From Paramacrobiotus metropolitanus (Eukaryota > Tardigrada > Eutardigrada > Parachela > Macrobiotidae), in the NCBI RefSeq assembly GCF_019649055.1, contig NW_026570239.1, forward strand, positions 558,001 to 622,000: a DNA stretch of 64,000 nucleotides, read 5' to 3'. A program made the translations under genes and the position numbers. The notes under the pieces were generated by a model that saw nothing but the letters and a program-made list of their open reading frames with translations, was not told where the DNA came from and ran no database searches. Position 1 is the first letter of the stretch. Each line of letters begins with the position of its first letter. Positions 46,386-58,365 of this stretch are shown here, piece by piece.

Positions 46386-47043
46386 GTACACTGTCCGTTG
46401 CTCTCCATGCAACTGGCCGTGTTCATCGTGTCGCCAAACCTAGAGCATCACGACGATGATAATGTTATTGTGATAACGTGACTGTTTCGTGTTCGGCTAC
46501 TGAAAAATAATTTTCATTTCGTTTACAGGCAGTAGCGCGGCAGCTTCAGTCCAACTATGGCCGCCACACACGATCCTACAATAAGGAGATACGCAAGACT
46601 GCTACCATTGCGTCTCTCCCTAATGTAATTGCGGTAAGATTTGTTGTCAAGGTCATCGGGTTTTACCGGTATGGAATCCGATACGAATCGGTAGCAGGCG
46701 ATTCTTGGCGTTTTCTTCGGCTACCGTGCTGACCATTCTCCGAGACAGTACGGCAATGTTCCGCACGTGAGTGGGGCCATTCCGAAGCGGTAGTCCACTG
46801 GCGACCTGCATTTTTTCCTTTCAGAAATTGGTGTAACGGTGTGTGGACCCTCTCACTTACCACAGAGCCGTCCTTGATCGTCTCTACTTTATACACATCT
46901 TCCCCGTTGAGCAGTCCGTCTAATAAGACGTACAGATCATTGAGCAGCGTAACGATGTCCAGTGGTTCGCACTGGCTGCAGAAGGTGTCGAAGCCGGTTA
47001 AACTGCTGAAGAGCACCGTCACCGCGTCGAAGAATTCTGGTGG
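46386..47043 (-). pseudogene. Guanylate/adenylate cyclase catalytic domain, at least four exons, degenerate
   Basis: Minus-strand exons 47043-46861, 46805-46667, 46575-46527 and 46439-46386 (approximate end) join in consistent phases across very short introns (55, 91 and 87 bp). The joined protein follows the class III nucleotide cyclase fold in order: PPEFFDAVTVLFSSLTGF, LLNDLYVLLDGLL, DVYKVETIKDGSV, VASGLPLRNGPTHVRNIAV, LPIRIGFHTG, then VAAIVGLKLPRYCL and FGDTMNTASCMESNG. Receptor guanylate cyclases have FSD-VGF, VETIGDAY and NTASRMES at these places. Here the first metal-binding Asp is Ser, the Gly of GDAY is Lys, and the catalytic Arg of NTASRMES is Cys. It is probably inactive: either a pseudogene or a pseudo-cyclase. 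No transmembrane or kinase-like part and no last exon were found. Confidence 0.75.
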
Positions 47044-47044
47044 G

Positions 47045-47165
47045 GCAGGGGATAAAAGGTGGCAGTGGCACCTGCCACTGGCCGTTGCCACCGGCAGTGG
47101 CAGTTGCCACTACGTGCTCTGGCTAGCGATAAAACGTGGCAACTTATAAAAATTCAGAATCAGCT
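47045..47165. repeat. Hairpin-bearing repeat E, copy 2
   Basis: Second copy of the element at 45051-45205: GCAGGGGATAAAAGGTGGCA start, CCTGCCACTGGC fold-back blocks, then ATAAAACGTGGCAACTT. It abuts the 5' edge of the first recognisable cyclase exon, so it may have truncated that gene. Confidence 0.65.
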
Positions 47166-47294
47166 AGAATTCGCCTCGAAACGATTTCGCCATCAAACAA
47201 TAAGTAACAAAGAAAGTGTCTTTGTATTTGCACGAATCCACTCTATTCGACCGAAGCGTAGCGAAGGTCTTCTATGTTCAAGGATGATGCGAAA

Positions 47295-47610
47295 TGTGGT
47301 GTCTGTGCGTCGGTCACTGCCACCAGATGCACATATGCACAATGCGAATGCCCACATGCACGGTGGTCGTATATACTCACGCCATATGTAACTCGTGGTG
47401 TCTGTGCGTCGGTCACCGCCACCAAATGCACATATGCACGGTGAGGTATATAACCGGATGCACACATGCATGGTGGCCGTATATACTCACGCCATATGTA
47501 ACTGGTGGTGTCTGTGCGTCGGTCACCGCCATAAAAAGCAAATGTGCACGGTGATGTTTTCATAACCGGATGCGCACATATGCTGAGTAGCCGTATACAT
47601 TGCATTGGCC
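47295..47610. repeat. Three-copy tandem repeat of 100-110 bp
   Basis: Units start at 47295, 47395 and 47505, each with GTGGTGTCTGTGCGTCGGTC; the first two also share CCGTATATACTCACGCCATA-type ends. Unit lengths differ through a roughly 10-bp indel, and the third copy is the most diverged. Confidence 0.8.
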
Positions 47611-47782
47611 GGTAGTCACTTCCCCGATATGATCAAAAGGTTATTGCTTTTGGTTGGCAAAAATGCGAAATAGCGCTGCAGAAACGTCCATTGTGGCGTT
47701 TTTGTCAGTCACAGGCGATGGGTTTCGTTACCAATATTGGAATCATTAATCGATTGTGACAGCATCAATATACCGGTTTTTT

Positions 47783-47986
47783 CTAAGCATTTTTGATTTG
47801 GTATCCTAGCTGGGTGTTGCAAACACTGTCCAGTACCGTAATACGGCTCCCTGACGGCTGATACTCCTCTCGTAACACCCACTTGGACCTCCTGACAATT
47901 GTGAAACAGACCGAAGCCAAAAAAACGAAGAATACTAGAAAAACCGTCAGTCGTACATTTTTCAGCAAATACGTCGCCACAGACAT
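47783..47986 (-). CDS. Possible first exon of a membrane protein, uncertain
   Basis: From ATG 47986 a 67-codon frame reads a short basic start, one strong hydrophobic segment (about residues 13-28, LTVFLVFFVFLASVCF), then RRSKWVLREEY. That is the look of a single-pass signal-anchor protein such as a Golgi enzyme N-terminus. No partner exon or family match was found, so it could also be chance. Confidence 0.25.
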   Translation of the reverse strand: MSVATYLLKNVRLTVFLVFFVFLASVCFTIVRRSKWVLREEYQPSGSRITVLDSVCNTQLGYQIKNA

Positions 47987-48080
47987 TTTTGTTGTGCCCC
48001 AAAATAGCAAACGCAAACAAATGCGTGCGCTAAAAAACCAGAACGAATTATTATTCCGGTTATTAGGAAGACCCTGCTAG

Positions 48081-50237
48081 AAAATTGTTAACAGAATCGT
48101 ATCGGTTAACATTGCTTAGGTGTAATTTCGTGAAAATGGTAACCCTACGCTTAGGTAGGTGTTCCCAGTTTTTTGACATGATGGATCTATAAGGGAATGC
48201 TGCTTTTTAGGTTAATCTTTGGCCTTTTATTAACCGTCACCAGCGTTATGAAGTCCAACTTCTCAGACCGTATTCTGCAGATAACTCTGCCATTGACTAC
48301 CTTTTATATGTGCATATTGTGGCAGTGACCTCCCATAGCACTGCATGAAGCGGCATAACTTATTTCAGAACAGCTGAAGAAATTATAAATTTTTGTAAAG
48401 TTTCGAAACATATTTTCAAAGCAATTTCTTATTTGCGAAATTTTACGTAAATGCGTACCGGGGCCAGAGGCCGAGATTTCATTGTTATTGTACGTACTAA
48501 AACTTCTACCAACCGAGATGAGAGCATTAAATACTTAATCGAAGAGAATTGCTTTGGTGCCTACAGTAAAAAGGGGGTACCGTTCATTCTGTTCATAGTC
48601 CTGCTACGCTTCGGTCATGCAGTGCCCGCAAAAGCGAGTGCACTTTCCCAGTACTTTTAAGCTATTTTGCAACTGGCACACCTGGCGCAAAACTATGCGC
48701 ATCCCTTTCCGAAAAGCGGAGGTCGTGCCTGACCAAGTTGAATAAAAATTGTTGTTCGCTCTTACAGATAATTTATATACATACAGCGGCATTTTCGATA
48801 GTGGCAACAATCTTTGGCAGAAAAGTGGCTCCAAAAAGCTACTTTTCTACGAGTTTCTTCAAAAATTGCGGTGCGCCCCCTGCGCCAGTCCCATTATCCA
48901 GCGTTTGCGCCAGTTTTTGCGCCTTGTGCCAGCTCCCGGCGCACTTTTTTCAAACAGTTGACAAATCGCATGGTCAGACTTTCGAAGAGCTGAAATGATA
49001 GGCATTTACATAATTTGGCTGAAATTGTTCCGAACCACGGACCGTTGCTTGTATCTCGTACGTACTACCTGGTTTTTGCCGGGTGATATAATTTTGGTTA
49101 CCGTTAAAGGAAAATGGGAGAATTCGATTGCGTGGGAACTTGGAATAATTTTCAAAAATTTTCAAGAGTCTTCACCAGACACGTTCACCTTAGCAAAGCT
49201 TACCGAAAGACACACGAATGAATTGTTTTGATGCCGGATCTCAACGTACTCGGCGAACTAATTCTGTGCACGGTTTCAACAAGTGTAATCATAATGATTA
49301 GTAATGTATGACATCTTTGCAGCCATGACAGTTCACCTCAGCATATCATCAAAAAGAGCACTACAGCAGTTCCCGGGGCTCCGCTGTTGCTCCCGCGGTA
49401 TAATGCACATCAAGATAAGCTGCACCGTCTTGCAATGGTAATGATTATTATCCACCCAGTGTCATGACGGAAACCGGTTGGCAGGGCAAAGGTGAAATGG
49501 AGACGTTCTGGTTGGATTAGTGTGCATGTCTTTCGTAGTGTCGCTTTTCTGGTCAAGGCGGTTGCGCGACGAACGCGGCACACAGCTGGCGCAACCTCTG
49601 CATTAATTTCTTCGCCCTTACCAAGCAAGATCCAAAAGCCTGTTAAGCGGCATTGCCCTTTATATACAGGCGTTTGCTTTGTTAGCCTGGCAAAAATGTC
49701 CAAACGTGAGCTAACAATGTGCTGAACTTGCTGTGCTAGTAATTGGCAGCCGTTGTTTTTTTTTACGTCCGACTTTTACGTTTCTTTCCCTTTTCTGGGT
49801 AAACAGTACTCCAAAGGCGCCATTCAAGTATTACGTAACGCTAAGGGGTAGGGGGTGGTCTGGGCCTCTTGCTACGCCGTGTTATATAGGGTAGGGGTTC
49901 CAAAATTTTTTGTTACGTGCGGGCCGACACCCCATAAAAAACCGAAAAAAAATAATATTTTTAATAGCAAATTTATGGGGGGGAGGGCGGGCTTTCCGTT
50001 ACGTACACAGTTGGGGGGTTGAAAATTTTGTTTTTTGAGGCGTTACAAGGGCTAGGGGGTGGTAAAAAATCATGAAAAATTGCGTTACGTAATACTTGAA
50101 TGACGCCAAAGCGAAATTTTTGTTGTTTTGTGAAATTGTTCTTTTGTTAGTTAACGTACGGCATGTAAAAACAATGGTTAATCATTTATCTTCATAATAA
50201 TATTACAGTAATAATGACAGATTCAAAGCGAACGTAT
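48081..50237. other. Gene-poor stretch
   Basis: No gene supported. Around 49800-50110 there are G-rich, partly mirrored runs (AGGGGGTGG, TTTTTTG) including a direct-inverse pair around CGTTACGTAATACTTGAATG (about 50083) and CATTCAAGTATTACGTAACG (about 49822), which suggests another foldback element of roughly 280 bp. Confidence 0.45.
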
Positions 50238-50842
50238 GTAACCGTCCAAAACGACCGGTCGTCTGAGACGACCGCCGGTCGTTTCAGCCTCTAAACCGTC
50301 CGAAACGACCGGGGGCCGCCAAAACGACCGCCGTAAATTTTGCCCTACCAGTTTTTTTCGATCTTTCAGTCGCAAACAAAACGAATAAATGCAATATCGT
50401 GTCCAGTCGTTTCTGCCGGAGTGTAATTTCGTATTCAGTCGCTTTGGCCGGAGTGTAATTTCCTTTCCGGCCGTTTCTGCCGGAGTGTAATTTCGTGTTC
50501 AGTCGTTTCTGCCGGAGTCTAATTTCGTGTCCAGTCGTTTCTGCCTGAGTGTAATTTCGTATTCAGTCGCAGTAACGACAGAATACGAAATTACACTCCG
50601 GCAGAAACGACCGGACACGAAATTACACTCCGGCAGAAACGACCGGACACGAAATTACACTCCGGCAGAAACGACCGGACACGAAATTTTATCGTTCGTT
50701 TTGTTTGCGACTGAAAGATCGAAAAAAACTGGTAGGGCAAAATTTACGGCGGTCGTTTTGGCGGCCCCCGGTCGTTTCGGACGGTTTAGAGGCTGAAACG
50801 ACCGGCGGTCGTCTCAGACGACCGGTCGTTTTGGACGGTTAC
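50238..50842. mobile_element. 605-bp near-complete palindromic foldback element
   Basis: The ends are exact inverse copies: GTAACCGTCCAAAACGACCG at 50238 and its complement ending at 50842. The left half (50238-50564) and right half (50581-50842) pair almost throughout around a 16-base loop at 50565-50580. The outer arms (about 150 bp) look nearly identical. The inner arms are tandem copies of a roughly 32-bp motif CGTTTCTGCCGGAGTGTAAT; the left arm has about two more copies than the right. No coding capacity and no clear target duplication. It resembles foldback-class DNA elements with repeat-built arms. Confidence 0.9.
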
Positions 50843-51741
50843 AAATGTATGAAAGTGAATGCGGCAGCATTCAGTTTGGGCTTTTTGGCAGCACTGGAAT
50901 CCGCCGTCTTCGGTCTATTTATAGTCACAGCAGAAAAGCTGCATTGATCAACCAGCCTCAGCGGGCAAAAAAAGGCTGTTCGCTGGCTTTTTAGCATAGA
51001 CCGTAGCCTCCTCATTTAGTCAGATTGTATGTTACAAAAAGCTTTATAACATTTCACACAATAGACGGCAAATTAAAGTCTTGCTGGATCGCCCATGGTA
51101 TAAAAGGTCTAAAAGCGTATCAAGAAGACTGCTGAATAAGAGTTTCAAGCGGTACAAGCGCTACCCCGGCAACAAAATGGTTTTATAATAATAATAATGA
51201 ATTTGTTGTCTTAGTGCAACGGAGGGATGCCGCCTTACACCAGTACAAGAAAGCAAGCAGCAAAAAAGAAGACAAGATGGAAACAACAACTTTTAGTGAA
51301 CGAAAAGATTAATTCTGTATCAAAACTGAAAACAGGCAAGGAAAAAAAACCTAACATTTATGCATGTACGCAAAAAGTTAAAAATTAGAACGAAGAACAG
51401 CGCAACCATATCTACACGACACAATCACAAGTCCAGATATGCAGATATGGCGAAATGTCTACGGCTAGTATCTTGTGGCGAAATGTCTGCGACTAGTAGT
51501 TGACTTCAGCGAAATGTCGCGGAGTCGAGTATATAAACCCGCGGCTCTCCACCGCTCTCTTCAGAATTCAGATGTTGGAGAACATCACGATGATAGTGTG
51601 GCTGAGAAGATAGCGCATGCACCTTCACAGTGAATGCGTGGACGGCATTGGGTTAGCGGCACCGGAAGCGGCTCATACTGCGCTTTAAGGTTACAGCCAG
51701 CTGCTGAAGCAGCGTGGTCGCTCTAGATTTCTCGTATACGA
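50843..51741. other. Intergenic, nothing recognised
   Basis: AT-rich with no supported gene. The region near 51430-51520 holds short repeats of GGCGAAATGTC. Confidence 0.4.
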
Positions 51742-54455
51742 GGCAAGTGTCCCTTAGATTAATAGACGCGCTTTTCCTTACCATCGATTGATACCCTAGA
51801 CCACATTGTGCACACCTGTCAGCCACCAGTGGTTGGCAGCGTGTTACAAACGGTGACTGCGTTGCGGCCATTAACTTCACCGTTAAACCAAATCGGCATT
51901 TACTCGTCTATAATTCAACCAACTTTACAAACCAATATTCCAGATTGGAAACAAATTAGTAATTTCTTAGTATGTAGCAAGTAAGTTTTCATGGCAAAAC
52001 AAAGAAAGTTATGAGTGTTTGTGGTTTCTCGTAGACATAGCATAGAATCCTCTCCAACCGCTCCTCGCACGGATCTAATGCTATGTATGCGAGAACCACA
52101 AACGCACGTACCTTTCTTTATTTGCCATGAAAGCGTAGTTGATGGGTACTAAAAAGATCATTGGGAACTTTGGTTTTTGAATTCGATTGAAGTTCAGATG
52201 AGTAAATGCCTTATTAGTTAAGCGTCGAAGTCAACTTGAGCAAGTAAGCAACGCGTGTAGCTGGCAAACATGTTGGCCTGTTGACTGTTGGCGAGCCCGG
52301 CAGGAAAGTGGTTTTCCTCCCATAGATCTGCCGAAATGCGCCCACACTTCTGCCGACCCAACCCTATGCATTGTCTATAGGAACTCCAATAGATCAGCCG
52401 AACCGGCGCAACAGTGAAACCTGATATCTCTGTTGAGCACGAGCCGGCAGTAGCGCGGCCGGGCTGCAGCATATACGACAATACACAATAATTATATGTA
52501 TATAGTATACTCGTACAATATACATTATGCAGCCGCCTAAGCATATCGTATCGACACTAAGCAGAAAAAAGCGCGGGCTTTTCCTTCCACCTGTGCCTAA
52601 TCCTTTCAGAGGAGCGTTTCTACTGTATGTGATTCATGCGCAGATTATCATCCCAAAACAAATTAAACTGTTAAATAGATTTATTTTTTTCAAATAACCA
52701 TTCTTCTAACACATAACCTTCTAATCTTCTATGGATGGCGTACATTGTGATTAGACAGTTTTACATAAAAATTATCAGGCGCTTCACTAAAAACGTTTAA
52801 CGTTTACTAAAAAGCAAAAAGTACCTAAAAGTTTTTCGCATATAGGCAACATAAACATATTGACCGTTTACATAGTTGGCGATGTCATGCAAAATTTGGG
52901 CACCCCGAATTAAAATGTATTTTTTATACAACGACCAATAGATCTGCCGAACTGCACCCACACTTCAGCCGACCCCCTGCATTGTCTATGGGCACTCCAA
53001 TAGATCTGACGAGCAAGAACAACAATGAAACCTGATACCGCTGTCTGTTAAACGAGTCTATGGCTCTCTGCGTTCTTGTCAGATATGACAAAAGGTTTTC
53101 CGAGCGCGTGTGCTTCCACGAGACTGCCTATTGTTATCTTTAGTAGCAACTCTATTGTAATTTGTACATGCAGTACATAGACAGTTAGAGAAACCGCCGC
53201 AATTGAATTTATGTATTACGTACAAATGAGTATATTAATGGTCTTAGTTAATGTGGACAATCCTTTACATAAATTACGCATGAATCGCTGTGCAACTTGC
53301 AAAATACCGGATAACTATGCGTCCACTTTAGGTTTTCCACCTTTGATAACTTTCATTATTTCTGCATTATTAGAAATTTTGAAAGGTCAGTTTCCGCAAA
53401 TTGATGGATTGCAACCCCTAGAAGCCTTGTACGACAAAGTTGAATTGTCACCAACCCGGCCTTCCTAATTTTTTAATTATCGCCAATTTCAACAAAGTGC
53501 GTTTGTCCACCGCGACCATTTTGTTTCGTTTGTCCATCGCAACTGTTTGATTAGAACGCATCGGCTCGTTCAGCAGTCACTAGTATACCTGCTCGCGCTC
53601 GACGGTGACATCAAGTTTCATTGTTTCATTGTTGTTCTCGTTCGGCAGTTCTATTGGAGTTCCCATAGACAATGCATAGTACCGGGTCGGCAGTGCTATT
53701 GGCGCATGCAATACAGGCGCAGTTCGGTCAATCTATTGGGGGTAAAGTTGTTTCCGAATTACTTTGATGTCTTGAGGGTTTAAGTTAAGCCTTGCAAAGC
53801 CCAGTATTAATTTTTACATCTTAGAAAATTATAATTAAAAATCTGAAAGAATAGACAATAAATACACATACTTTAGTCTGTGAGATTAATTAGAAAATAA
53901 ATGTGCGAATAATAATAACTTGTAGCCACATTCAAATATTTGATTACTTCTTGCAATGATCATAAATGATGCCGATTGTCCAGTGCGTGCATTCTCACTT
54001 CACAGTAATATGCATACTCACCTAATTGGCAAAAATTAAGCTTGAAATTATTACAAATCGTGCGCTTCTCTGATTGATGATAAAGGGTGTCTAGGCAGCT
54101 GCATCTGATGCTGCAACCTGCCCGCGCTATTAGTAGCTGCTTACGCTCAGTAGAAGTGTCAAGTTTCACTGTTGCGCCGGTTCGGCTGATCTATTGGAGT
54201 TCCCATAAGCAATGCATAGGGTCGGGTCGGCAGAACTGTGGGTGCATTTCGGCAGATCTATGGGAGAAAAACCACTTTCCTGCCGGGCTCTCCAACAGTC
54301 AACAGGCCAATAGATCTGCCGGCTACAAACGCGGAATCACCGCTTGTAACACGCTGTCAACCCCTGGTGGCTGACAGGTTCGCACAGCGCGGTCTTGGTT
54401 GTCAATCGAATGAATCGATGGTAAGGAAAAGCGTGTCTATTAATTTAAGGGCATC
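51742..54455. mobile_element. Nested inverted-repeat DNA element complex
   Basis: The left end near 51742-51790 (AGATTAATAGACGCGC followed by TTTTCCTTACCAT) is the inverse of the right end at about 54415-54455. Behind the ends further arms pair: 52258-52470 with 54150-54330, sharing CCCGGCAGGAAAGTGG and GATCTGCCGAAATGC blocks. The left arm is interrupted at about 51880-52240 by a palindromic insert related to the element at 58366-59003. No transposase frame was recognised inside, so these are non-autonomous copies. Confidence 0.6.
52928..53742. mobile_element. Inner inverted-repeat element nested in the 51742-54455 complex
   Basis: Ends CCAATAGATCTGCCGAACTG (left) and the inverse of CAATAGATTGACCGAACTGC (right) with pairing arms of about 120 bp, both including the ACAACAATGAAAC block. 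The interior holds only an 85-codon frame (53211-53468, NRCATCKIPDNYASTLGF) that I do not recognise. Confidence 0.6.
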
Positions 54456-56952
54456 GTATTTTCTGGATCGCAATAAATCACACTACTAATAGTGAATCGT
54501 GGCGTTTCTCCTATGTGTGTTAAAGGCTGACTACCGAAAAAAACTGCTTTATTGCGTAATATAAACTTTTTACACAAAAGTTGGGACATATGTAACAAAG
54601 CTGCATGGATAGAAATTTACCGCGCACAGTGGAGATGAATACCATTAAATTTTGTAAGTCAAATGGTTTCACTTCCATCTACTCGTATTATGTGACAGTC
54701 TCTGTAATTAATTTGCCGTGCCAAGTTGCAGTGAGAGAGTCCTATGCCAACCGCCAGGTTGACGTCAAGAACAGCCGTAGCGCTTTATAAACAACTCAGC
54801 GCGCGTTAGATTTTCCGAAACATTGTTTTTGAATTGTACTTCCAGCATCCAACCGTAGTCTGACAATATCTACATGTATCCTCCTGGTTTTGCAACTATT
54901 TTATCTCACTGCCACATCCCATATGACTGCATTATCTACCTTCTGTGCAACCAACATGTAGATCCTACTGTGTTTTACTGTACCGTTCCGTTTCACTGCC
55001 GTAAAAAAGTACATTCGTTTTTCAGTGTTCTTAACGTGTTCAGCAGTTCACTTAATAACTCCAAAGTTATTGGATTCCTTATATTTGTTAAGTTACCATT
55101 TACGAAGTATCTTGCCAGGATCTTGCCAAAATACTTAGATATTTTATATTTATTAAGTTATTAAGTACATATTCTAGCATATACAGATATATTGTATAAG
55201 GACATTCACGGTAGATTCACGGCAGATGCTATATACTGTAAGGGTGTGTTAGTACATAAATAAGGTAGTAAATACATGAAAGTTATGCACTTGGGGGCTG
55301 AGGAATAACGCTAGTGTCAACGATTGTCAACAGTAACAAGAAAATTTGATATGTGCACTTGTGCAGGATATGGTTGTATGGCTTGCGTGCAGGAAAAGAA
55401 GTGATATTTGCTTGCGTGTCACATTACCCTAGGCGATCCAAACGCCAAAGTATTCCGTGTGGGTATTTCTCGTTGTTTGTTTGATCTTTCAGAAACTTTG
55501 TTCAGCACGGGAATAAGCCAGGGAAACATTGTCTGAAGCGCGCGGCGCCGCTGCCTACCTGTAGACGACATGTTGATAGTGTATGCTGCTTACAAAGTAG
55601 CTAAAATTTGTGGGTTTTGACAACTGCCAGAAATGCTGTTGCTTGTGCACAAAGTTGCGCTGGAGAGAAAAATGGGGGAAATCAACAGGGTTTCAACAAA
55701 GGGAATGTTATGCTATGTATGTATGTATGCACTCCTTTTGGCCCTCCCAGGGGCTGGAAAAGAAAGGGAAAAAATCATTTTTAACGAATTTCTCTGCACG
55801 ACAGTACGCCTTGTGTGAAAAAATATTTGTTCAAAATTTTGTAACTCTTATGTTGTTGTTCTTTTGAATAATTTCACTAACTGACGACTTTTTTTTAAGT
55901 TGCATCCCATCTTTAATTTGGTACATAGAAGACAGATAAACTGTGTTGCAAAGTATTTTCCGGATCTAACAGAATAAAATTCCTAGGATCTCACAAACGC
56001 ACCATAAAGAGCATAAGCAGACTACTAGTAAGGTGGTAATTATGTAAATACTGGTGGCGGTAACGCCGGTAAGTTGCATGCGTAGTTTACTCACCTTACA
56101 GTTCTTTCAACAGTTTTAAAAAATCTGAATTAATCATTTTTGACGGCTGAAATTACTACATTTTACTCTGTACGTGTCAATGTGGCATTATTGACGTATG
56201 TATTTCGCTCAAAGCGGTAGATACATTTCTTTACAACAGTGCTAATTTTATTCTTTCTCGACTAAATTTGAACAAGTTCTTTAGCATTTGACAGTGGATT
56301 GCTAGAGTTTTATTTACACTACATGGCCGGTTTCTGCCTTCTATGACCCTGAGAAGAAAGATAATGCAAAAAAAACCACTAAATACAGTTCCGTAGTCCT
56401 GCTGACATATTGTTTTATTTCACGGTTCAGACTTTCTTTTCAGTGGTTGACATGCCGGCAGCTACAGTATTAGGTAATGGGAAAGTTATTTATGGTAAAA
56501 GTCTTTTGCATTTGAAAGGGAGTAAAAAGTGTTTGTTAAATGTCGACTGTGTGCAGAGTTATGAACTTTTGCTTGTACAATAATACACTGCTTTGACTAG
56601 CTGTAAACAAAATAGACCAACCAGGATCAGGAATGATAATATTAAATTGCCAACGCTGACGTTTATCCATGGCGAAACTATCACCTGACCCCATGAAGAT
56701 GTTAATACTCGTAAGTGCAGTGCGTTACCTAATACCACATGTAAATGTTTAAATGCATTTTTTTACTACATTGTTGCCTTTCAAGGGCACGTTTAGTCCA
56801 CAAAGAATCGACGCACTTCCGTTGAGCACAAATGCATATTGCAGCGATGTCAAGCTGGATAAGAAATTTTTGCCAACTCAGTCTGCAATCTGCAAAATAC
56901 AGAGAACGTGCGTCCCGATTAACGATTCAACCGCTTCCACATATTTTACATT
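54456..56952. other. Gene-poor stretch before the chemoreceptor gene
   Basis: No gene supported. Several short frames (54605-54790, 54874-55164, 55610-55867) have ATG starts but no splice partners, domains or similarity to neighbours. Confidence 0.45.
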
Positions 56953-58199
56953 ATGGCTGCTAAAAATCCCAGTATTCCTATGGATAGACTCCCTCCTGGA
57001 CGTCGAAAGGAGCCGCGACGCAGTCTGCCATCACGATGGATCGACCGGTGGCTGGAGAAATCGCTTAGCTGCAATCCGTTCGCTCCTTTCCTCGTTCCCT
57101 TGACCGGACCCTGGCCTGGTGAGGCTATATGTTCTAAGACCGTCATGGTTTTCCAGATGGGCGTCTGTTCCCTTTTTGGATGCTTTTGCGCGGTGGCTGA
57201 GGCCGCTGACTTTTTTGGTAGCGGCGATACGTATGCCCGCAAGTACACCCGCACCGGTGCACTTGCCGTCCGAATTGCCAATGCAGAAGGCATTGGCTAT
57301 GTGGCCGCGTTCCTCCCCTCCGTGATGTTGTGGCTCTATTATATAAAGAGGTATACACATTTCATCACTGGACTGCAACGTCACCCTGATGGGTTTGGAT
57401 TGTCCAGGGGATTGTCAAATCGCTTAGCCGGGTTCGTTCTCGTGTCCATCATTCGTATAGGCGTCAATCTGTCAATACAAATCTACCTCACGATATACAG
57501 TCTTTCGGAGCCGAACGAAATAAGTCCGTTTCCTCTGCTTGCAATGACCAACAGAACGCTATCTTTTTTTTATTTGGCATTGTACACGATGGTAGAGATT
57601 TTTTCGGTATGGGGCGTGCTCTGCTACGGGACGGCAACTGCGGCTTACCTGTACAGAGGAGATGCAGTAATTAGAAGCCTCCAGCATTTAGAACGACGCA
57701 TGGCCATATTTACCCCAAAGCAGGTTTGGAAAAAGGTGTGGAAAATTCATCGGGACGAGCGGACCCACGATGAACTATTCCGTTTCTATAGAACCATATT
57801 CTGGAAGTTTGTTATGGTATTGTTAATCACCTGCTTCTCGCTTGTGAATACGTATTCGGCGCGCTCCCATTCAGAGCAGTTTTTGGGCAAACTGCACTAC
57901 GGAGGATTTGTGACACAAGCGGCGCACTGTGTTATTCTGGGTTTTTTTGTCGTCTATTTGACGCTGCTCCCTGATTTTCAGGTGATCGATAGTCAAGTTT
58001 CTTACTTTCATGGTCGTAGTGTGTCATCAAATTTCCAGCTCCTTTTTTGCAACAGGGAAGAGAAATCAAGAAAACATGGAGCGCCCTTTTTATTGCTATA
58101 GCAGGTCAACGCTGGAGGTGGCAAGACGATGATACTGCACAGCGGGCAGTAGACGGAGTGGAAGGTCTGGCTCTACCGGCCAGGGAAAATTTGCATTCA
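56953..58199 (+). CDS. Gustatory-receptor-like seven-helix membrane protein (3' end incomplete)
   Basis: Exon 1 is 56953-57981 (343 codons from ATG) and exon 2 is 58056-58199 (48 codons). They join in phase 0 across a 74-bp intron with GTGATC donor and TTTTTTGCAACAG acceptor. Six hydrophobic helices are visible, at about residues 62-82, 118-134, 157-178, 205-230, 285-305 and 320-340, after a long polar N-terminus with PPGRRKEPRRS. Exon 2 reads REIKKTWSALFIA, then WRWQDDDTAQRAV and GLALPARENLHS, like the loop before the last helix of insect gustatory receptors. A strong GTAAGT donor follows at 58200, so a last exon with helix 7 should lie beyond; I could not find it, and a foldback element starts at 58366. 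An odorant or taste ion-channel role is inferred from topology only. Confidence 0.6.
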
Positions 58200-58365
58200 G
58201 TAAGTACAATGTGGCCCTTGTTGTACCTACCATTACCCTTTTACAATTGTTCGTGACACGTGGTGATTTTTGGCTCCGGCGCCTAAGCAGTATCTCCCTG
58301 GCTCCTGTGTTATGCGGTGAATCGTGCGGTGTACTGGCGCCGGTGTACCAGTTATAACTGCTTCC

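Noticed and set aside
46096-46443. Plus-strand frame with NGIRIFCSSTI as a cyclase C-terminal exon
   Set aside because: The similarity is short and on the opposite strand to the cyclase exons, and part of the frame overlaps the antisense of exon 46439-46386.
47295-47610. CRISPR-like array
   Set aside because: Three units of unequal length with no short constant repeat and unique spacers, in a genome with introns.
48451-49725. Short ORFs in 48451-49725
   Set aside because: Overlapping opposed frames without domains, splice context or codon bias.
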